From Lachnospiraceae bacterium (GTDB lineage: Bacteria; Bacillota_A; Clostridia; Lachnospirales; Lachnospiraceae), in assembly GCA_024684065.1 (NCBI GenBank), contig JAIKXO010000193.1, forward strand, positions 1 through 27,160: DNA of 27,160 nucleotides. Direction: 5' to 3'. Positions 23,076 through 27,160 of this stretch are shown one piece after another. The position numbers and the translations under genes were made by a program. Below the pieces are notes generated by a model. The model was not told where the DNA came from. It worked only from the letters and a program-made list of their open reading frames with translations, and ran no database searches. The number at the start of each line of letters is the position of its first letter. The first letter of the stretch is position 1.

Positions 23076-23128
23076 ACTGCACCGATTTGCGAAGCAGATC
23101 GGGTGCTTAGGCATAAACTTCAGTTTAT
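23076..23128 (+). repeat. Triple-hairpin element, truncated tandem copy 3
   Basis: Joins copy 2 directly. Hairpin 1: GCACCGATTTGC (23079-23090), loop GAA, GCAGATCG (23094-23101, one G-T pair), bulged G, GTGC (23103-23106). Hairpin 2 starts GGCATAAAC (23110-23118), TTCA, GTTTAT, then breaks off before the closing GCC. Hairpin 3 and the ATTTCCTT tail are missing. Confidence 0.8.
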
Positions 23129-23179
23129 AAAATCGTTTTACAATGGCAGTATGTTTTGAAATAAGGGCAGGAACTAAGC

Positions 23180-24544
23180 ATGATCAATATGTATGAGGTC
23201 AGTGAGACCAATAAGATGATCGAAAAAGAGAATCTGGACGTGAGGACGATCACACTGGGGATAAGCCTCTTAAACTGTGTATCTGACGATCTGGATACTC
23301 TAAGAAGCAAGATATATGACAGGATAACCAAGAAGGCCGCAAGGCTTACGGCCGTAGGCCGCGAGATAGAGAACGATTTCGGCATCCCCATAGTGAATAA
23401 AAGGATCTCGGTAACGCCGATAGCCCTTATCGGCGCTTCCGCATGCAAAGGTCCGGAGGACTTTGCGACGCTTGCGGAGACACTTAACGATGCGGGAAAG
23501 GCTGTAGGGGTGAATTTTATCGGCGGGTATTCCGCCCTGGTCTCAAAGGGGATGACAAAGGCGGACAAAGACCTGATCAATTCGATCCCGATAGCGCTTT
23601 CCGAAACTGAGGTGGTGTGCAGCTCCGTAAACTTAGGCTCAACGAGGACAGGGATCGACATGGACGCCGTAAGGCTTATGGGGAGCATAATAAAGCAGAC
23701 CGCCGAAAGGACTAAGGACAATGACTCGATGGGATGCTCAAAGCTTGTGGTCTTCTGCAACGCGCCGGATGACAATCCCTTTATGGCAGGCGCTTTCCAT
23801 GGCGTGACCGAGGGGGATCTCGTGATCAACGTCGGTGTCAGCGGACCGGGGGTAGTAAAAACTGCGATAGCAGGGGTTCATGGGGAAAACTTCGAGACCC
23901 TCTGTGAGACCATCAAGAAGACAGCGTTTAAGGTCACGAGAGTCGGACAGCTGGTCGCTAAGGAAGCCTCGGAAAGGCTGGGGATCCCCTTCGGCATAGT
24001 GGATCTTTCGCTTGCTCCCACTCCCGCGATAGGGGACAGCGTTGCCGATATATTAAGGGAAATGGGACTTGAGCATGCCGGGGCGCCGGGAACGACAGCG
24101 GCATTGGCGCTTCTTAATGACCAGGTCAAGAAGGGAGGGGTCATGGCTTCTTCATATGTAGGGGGCTTAAGCGGCGCCTTCATTCCGGTAAGTGAGGACC
24201 AGGGAATGGTGGATGCCGTGAATGCGGGCTGCCTTTCGATCGAAAAGCTTGAAGCGATGACCTGCGTATGTTCGGTGGGGCTTGACATGATAGCGGTGCC
24301 AGGGGACACGAGCGAGTATACCATCGCCGGCATCATCGCCGATGAAATGGCTATAGGTATGGTGAACCAGAAGACCACGGCGGTCAGGATAATCCCGGCT
24401 TATGGGAAAAAGCCCGGGGATACGGTGGAGTTCGGAGGCCTTTTCGGGCATGCTCCGGTAATGAAGGTGAATGAGTTCTCGTGTGAGGAATTCATAAAAA
24501 GAGAGGGCAGGATACCTGCCCCCATACATTCGTTTAAAAATTGA
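23180..24544 (+). CDS. PFL/UPF0210 family protein (DUF711)
   Basis: A 454-residue protein of the UPF0210 family, which is related in fold to pyruvate formate-lyase/ribonucleotide-reductase barrels; the biochemical role is unknown. Recognisable segments are [17 protein letters not shown] near the N-terminus, [82 protein letters not shown] and [23 protein letters not shown]. The length is normal. ATG 23180 follows AGGA at close spacing; a second in-frame ATG is three codons later. The upstream ACT-domain protein is its usual partner. Its stop lies five bases from the stop of the convergent tmcAL gene, and its 3' end contains that gene's terminator. Confidence 0.95.
   Translation: MINMYEVSETNKMIEKENLDVRTITLGISLLNCVSDDLDTLRSKIYDRITKKAARLTAVGREIENDFGIPIVNKRISVTPIALIGASACKGPEDFATLAETLNDAGKAVGVNFIGGYSALVSKGMTKADKDLINSIPIALSETEVVCSSVNLGSTRTGIDMDAVRLMGSIIKQTAERTKDNDSMGCSKLVVFCNAPDDNPFMAGAFHGVTEGDLVINVGVSGPGVVKTAIAGVHGENFETLCETIKKTAFKVTRVGQLVAKEASERLGIPFGIVDLSLAPTPAIGDSVADILREMGLEHAGAPGTTAALALLNDQVKKGGVMASSYVGGLSGAFIPVSEDQGMVDAVNAGCLSIEKLEAMTCVCSVGLDMIAVPGDTSEYTIAGIIADEMAIGMVNQKTTAVRIIPAYGKKPGDTVEFGGLFGHAPVMKVNEFSCEEFIKREGRIPAPIHSFKN
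24494..24521 (-). terminator. Intrinsic terminator for tmcAL inside the UPF0210 coding end
   Basis: On the minus strand GGGCAGG-TAT-CCTGCCC (24521-24505) is followed by TCTCTTTTTATG. It lies about 30-55 bases past the tmcAL stop, inside the opposite gene. Confidence 0.75.
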
Positions 24545-24549
24545 CAAAC

Positions 24550-25833
24550 CTATCTGTATTTCACCACGTTTTTTGTATATTCGGAATGAAAGAGCTGTCT
24601 GTATTTTCTGCAGACAGTTTTTTCATACAGTTCGCTTGCCTGGATGCTTTCATAGAGCATCCGTTTTCCCGCTTCTTTTTCTATCCTCCTGTCGGCATCC
24701 GCAAGTTTTGTTATCAGGGGAAGGCCGGAGCGCTCCTTAAGAAGGTGGGTAAGGGGCCGTATCATCTTATCGTCCTTAAATCCCAGTATCCTTGCGTAAT
24801 AATGGAAATCATCCCTTATGTATTCTTTAAGGTTTTCGCTCTTTATATCGAGGATTATGTGCATCAGTGCCCTGCTCAGTCTCGTATAGGTTATATCCCT
24901 GCTCTTTGCCTTGCCGCACAGATCAGAAAAATCCAGGGCCTCTTTGTAGGTGCTGAGTATTCTTGAGGAGAGTTCTTCGTTAACGTCGAGATACTCGGTA
25001 AGCGCATTCTTTCTGGCACTGTCCCTGTCTACATACTCCTGAAGCGCTTTGGTATAGCAGGAGTGCAGCTTGTAGAAGAGGGCGCCGGTGAAATCATTTT
25101 CAACTATCGGAAAACGCCTGTTGAAATCGGATACCATTATCTGAAGGACTTTCTCCGGGGTGCTTAACGCAAGCTCATAGAGAGCCTCCCTGTTTATAAG
25201 CTGGCTCCTTACGGCCGTCGCGGAGTAAGCGCCCTTCTCCTCTTCATGATAGCCGGAGACTATCCGCTTTATCGTAAAAGGCTTTATGGAAGAGGAGCGC
25301 TTTATGAGCGCCCTCAGATAGGCTGTCGCCAAGGCGTTATTCGGCTCCTTTATTACACTTGCCAGGGCCTCATCCATGCCGGTCTCCAAAAGGGCTTTTT
25401 CCTGGGCTGCGGGAAAACTCATGCCTTCCTTTATATACCTGCGGAAGCTCGCTCTGTAGGTCTCGTTGTTGTTTTCTTCAATATATTCCGCTATTCTGTT
25501 AAGGGTCCCAATGTCTCCGCATTCCGAACCGAAACAGAGGGAGTCTGCTATGTTGAGCCTGTCGATAAGAGCGACGGAGCTTTCGGCAAAGTATTCTATG
25601 CTCCCCAGGCAATAATAAAGCGGAAGTTCGATGACAAGATCCGCGCCCTGTGAAAGTGCCATTTCGGTCCGCCTGTATTTGTCTATGATGGCAGGGGTTC
25701 CGCGCTGGACATAATCTCCGGACATGATGACGATCAGATAGTCCGCCCCGGTTTCCTCCTTTGCCTTCTCGATCTGGTAGGAATGTCCGTTATGGAAAGG
25801 GTTATATTCGGCGATGACGGCAGTTACATGCAT
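24550..25833 (-). CDS. tmcAL: tRNA(Met) cytidine acetate ligase
   Basis: TmcAL makes N4-acetylcytidine at the wobble position of elongator tRNA-Met from acetate and ATP, improving decoding fidelity; cytoplasmic. The 427-residue protein starts MHVTAVIAEYNPFHNGHSYQIEKAK, with the nucleotidyltransferase HNGH motif at 14-17. It continues with IVIMSGDYVQRGTPAIIDKYRRTEMAL and DLVIELPLYYCLGSIEYFA, all typical. The C-terminal half is the basic helical tRNA-binding part. The ATG at 25833 is close to GGAGAA on the minus strand. Placement beside pta is notable, since pta/ackA set the acetate and acetyl-phosphate pools; co-regulation is only inferred. It is divergent from pta and convergent with the UPF0210 gene. 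Confidence 0.95.
   Translation of the reverse strand: MHVTAVIAEYNPFHNGHSYQIEKAKEETGADYLIVIMSGDYVQRGTPAIIDKYRRTEMALSQGADLVIELPLYYCLGSIEYFAESSVALIDRLNIADSLCFGSECGDIGTLNRIAEYIEENNNETYRASFRRYIKEGMSFPAAQEKALLETGMDEALASVIKEPNNALATAYLRALIKRSSSIKPFTIKRIVSGYHEEEKGAYSATAVRSQLINREALYELALSTPEKVLQIMVSDFNRRFPIVENDFTGALFYKLHSCYTKALQEYVDRDSARKNALTEYLDVNEELSSRILSTYKEALDFSDLCGKAKSRDITYTRLSRALMHIILDIKSENLKEYIRDDFHYYARILGFKDDKMIRPLTHLLKERSGLPLITKLADADRRIEKEAGKRMLYESIQASELYEKTVCRKYRQLFHSEYTKNVVKYR
24595..24623 (+). terminator. Intrinsic terminator for the UPF0210 gene inside tmcAL
   Basis: CTGTCTG (24595-24601) pairs with CAGACAG (24611-24617) and is followed by six T. It lies 51-79 bases past the stop at 24544, inside the 3' end of tmcAL. 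Confidence 0.75.
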
Positions 25834-25867
25834 GTTGGGTTCTCCTGGATGTATTTTATGTTAAACA

Positions 25868-25873
25868 TGTCAA
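25868..25873 (-). promoter_or_regulatory. Possible -35 box for tmcAL
   Basis: TTGACA on the minus strand, 35 bases upstream of the start, with no -10 box at normal spacing. The tmcAL promoter is therefore not resolved. Confidence 0.2.
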
Positions 25874-25878
25874 TATTT

Positions 25879-25894
25879 TTATTGTATACAATAA
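25879..25894. promoter_or_regulatory. 16-base palindrome over the pta -35 box
   Basis: TTATTGTATACAATAA is a perfect palindrome overlapping the pta -35 element (25882-25887). The inner TTGTATACAA suits a dimeric repressor or activator. The regulator is not known, and the site could also affect tmcAL. Confidence 0.5.
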
Positions 25895-25910
25895 TTCTTT
25901 TGTGTATAAT
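25882..25910 (+). promoter_or_regulatory. pta promoter
   Basis: TTGTAT (25882-25887), a 17-base spacer and consensus TATAAT (25905-25910). Transcription would start near 25917, leaving a leader of about 55 bases. Confidence 0.7.
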
Positions 25911-25972
25911 GAACATTATCATAAACATATTTAATACGATCATTATTATGTATTAACGGAAGGATAGATAAT

Positions 25973-26980
25973 ATGTCTTTTATTGATACTATTAAAGAAC
26001 GTGCCAGGCAGGATGTCAAGAAGATTGTGATGCCCGAGACCAATGACAGGCGTACACTGATGGCCGCCGCGGAGGTTGAAAGGGAAAGGATAGCCGATAT
26101 AGTTTTTATCGGCAAGGAAGAAAAGATCAGGGAAGGGGCTCACTGGCTCGATGTGAACCTTGCCAATGTGGACATTATCGATCCGGAGACGACCGACAGG
26201 CTCGAGCCCTACGCCCAGAAGCTTTATGAGCTCAGGAAGGCTAAGGGGATGACCCTGGAGGCCGCAAGGGAAAGGCTTCTTACCGATCCTTTGATGTTTG
26301 GCGTTATGACCGTTAAAATGGGTGACGCAGACGGAATGGTTGCCGGTGCCTGCCATGCTACGGCTGATGTCCTGAGGCCTTCGCTTCAGATATTAAGGAC
26401 CGCTCCTGGGGTTGAGATCGTATCGGGTTTCTTTATCCTGGATGTGCCGGACTGCGATCTGGGTGCTAACGGAACCTTCCTTTTTGCCGACTGTGGCCTG
26501 AATCAGGATCCGAATCCCGAGGAGCTTGCCTGCATAGCAAATTCCTCCGCAAAAAGCTTTACAAACCTTATCGGCCAGAAGCCTGTTATAGCGATGCTCT
26601 CACATTCCACAAAGGGAAGCGCCAAGCATCCCCTGGTTGACAAGATGGTTGAAGCCACCAGGATAGCGAAGGAGAAATATCCCAAGCTTGTTGTGGATGG
26701 GGAGCTTCAGACAGATGCCGCGATAATTGAATCCGTGGCAAAGAGCAAGGCTCCGGGTTCTGAGGTTGCCGGAAGGGCAAATGTTCTTATCTTCCCCAAT
26801 CTCGATGCGGGAAATATCGGGTATAAGCTGGTCGAGAGACTTGCGCATGCAGATGCCTTCGGACCGATGCTCCAGGGGCTTGCAAGGCCTGTCAATGATC
26901 TTTCGAGGGGCTGTAACGCGAAAGACATCGTTGGTGTTGTGGCGCTTACCGCGGTACAGGCGCAGCTGATACCGGACTGA
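25973..26980 (+). CDS. pta: Phosphate acetyltransferase
   Basis: Converts acetyl-CoA and phosphate to acetyl phosphate and CoA; with acetate kinase it yields ATP in fermentation. The 335-residue short-form enzyme lacks N-terminal regulatory domains. Typical segments are KKIVMPETNDRRTLMAAAEVE near the N-terminus, DPLMFGVMTVKMGDADGMVAGACHAT, FADCGLNQDPNPEELA, IAMLSHSTKGSAKH, VDGELQTDAAI and NVLIFPNLDAGNIGYKLVERL. The start at 25973 has GGAAGGA (25958-25964). No terminator directly follows; ackA is the expected next gene but only 180 bases remain, without a clear start. Confidence 0.97.
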   Translation: MSFIDTIKERARQDVKKIVMPETNDRRTLMAAAEVERERIADIVFIGKEEKIREGAHWLDVNLANVDIIDPETTDRLEPYAQKLYELRKAKGMTLEAARERLLTDPLMFGVMTVKMGDADGMVAGACHATADVLRPSLQILRTAPGVEIVSGFFILDVPDCDLGANGTFLFADCGLNQDPNPEELACIANSSAKSFTNLIGQKPVIAMLSHSTKGSAKHPLVDKMVEATRIAKEKYPKLVVDGELQTDAAIIESVAKSKAPGSEVAGRANVLIFPNLDAGNIGYKLVERLAHADAFGPMLQGLARPVNDLSRGCNAKDIVGVVALTAVQAQLIPD

Positions 26981-27160
26981 AATTAATGGCCGGACAGGAT
27001 TTACCCGGTTAACTCATTATGGCTATTTACCAACTCGTGGTTGATATTAATAAATTCCCAAAGCATTTGTGCTTCGGTCTTTTAATGGCATTAGCCTGAT
27101 GCCTCTACCTGATATGATTCAGGCTACATATATGCATTTAACATCAAACAAGGCTTTTGT
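26981..27160. other. Region after pta to the window edge
   Basis: No gene is recognised. AAGCA-TTTG-TGCTT near 27061 is followed by CGGTCTTTT, a possible weak terminator or attenuator. TAGCCTGA (27092-27099) is inverted at 27119-27126 with a 19-base loop. Confidence 0.4.

Noticed and set aside
23125..23829. A 234-codon minus-strand open frame over the UPF0210 gene
   Set aside because: It is antisense to a well-recognised conserved gene, and has no ribosome site or family resemblance.

Overview
The window looks like a chromosomal segment of a Gram-positive, low-to-moderate GC Clostridia, most likely a Lachnospiraceae member. This rests on the strong AGGAGG-type ribosome binding sites, sigma-A-like promoters, and the set polA, coaE, an FtsA-like ATPase, a YycJ-type metallo-hydrolase, an ACT/UPF0210 pair, tmcAL and pta. 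It is an inference from gene content and style, not from a search.

Left part (1 to about 5,380): accessory DNA, probably the right end of an integrated mobilizable element. It holds the C-terminal part of a probable relaxase that runs off the left edge, a hypothetical gene, a leftward putative regulator with a divergent promoter region carrying two palindromic TGTAAnTTACA sites, a VapE-type P-loop replication ATPase, a 387-base gene-free stretch packed with inverted repeats, and two small diverged tandem paralogues of unknown function. It stops beside a leftward tRNA-Leu gene with anticodon AAG, whose 3' end faces the element. That is the usual arrangement for insertion at a tRNA 3' end. No integrase is visible.

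Middle part (5,700 to 15,050): a zinc-ribbon membrane protein; a GntR/YtrA-type repressor, ABC ATPase and ABC permease operon whose promoter overlaps a site matching the YtrA operator AGTGTA-N13-TACACT; a large multi-pass membrane protein with an apparently leaderless mRNA; a leftward GGDEF-EAL protein with an intact EAL and a degenerate GGDNF motif; and a leftward HU gene with a strong terminator.

Right part (15,270 to 27,160): core genes. These are an orphan zf-HC2 membrane protein, DNA polymerase I lacking the proofreading residues, dephospho-CoA kinase translationally coupled to an FtsA-like protein with six 12-residue acidic repeats, a YycJ-type MBL hydrolase, an ACT-domain protein and its usual UPF0210 partner, tmcAL (leftward), and pta at the right edge (ackA would be expected beyond it).

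The most unusual feature is a dispersed intergenic element of three consecutive hairpins (15269-15354, 22985-23075 and a truncated tandem copy 23076-23128). Between copies the arms of hairpins 2 and 3 differ in sequence yet stay fully paired, which points to selection for structure. A second notable feature is the tmcAL/UPF0210 convergent junction, where the stop codons lie 5 bases apart and each gene's apparent intrinsic terminator lies inside the other gene's coding sequence.
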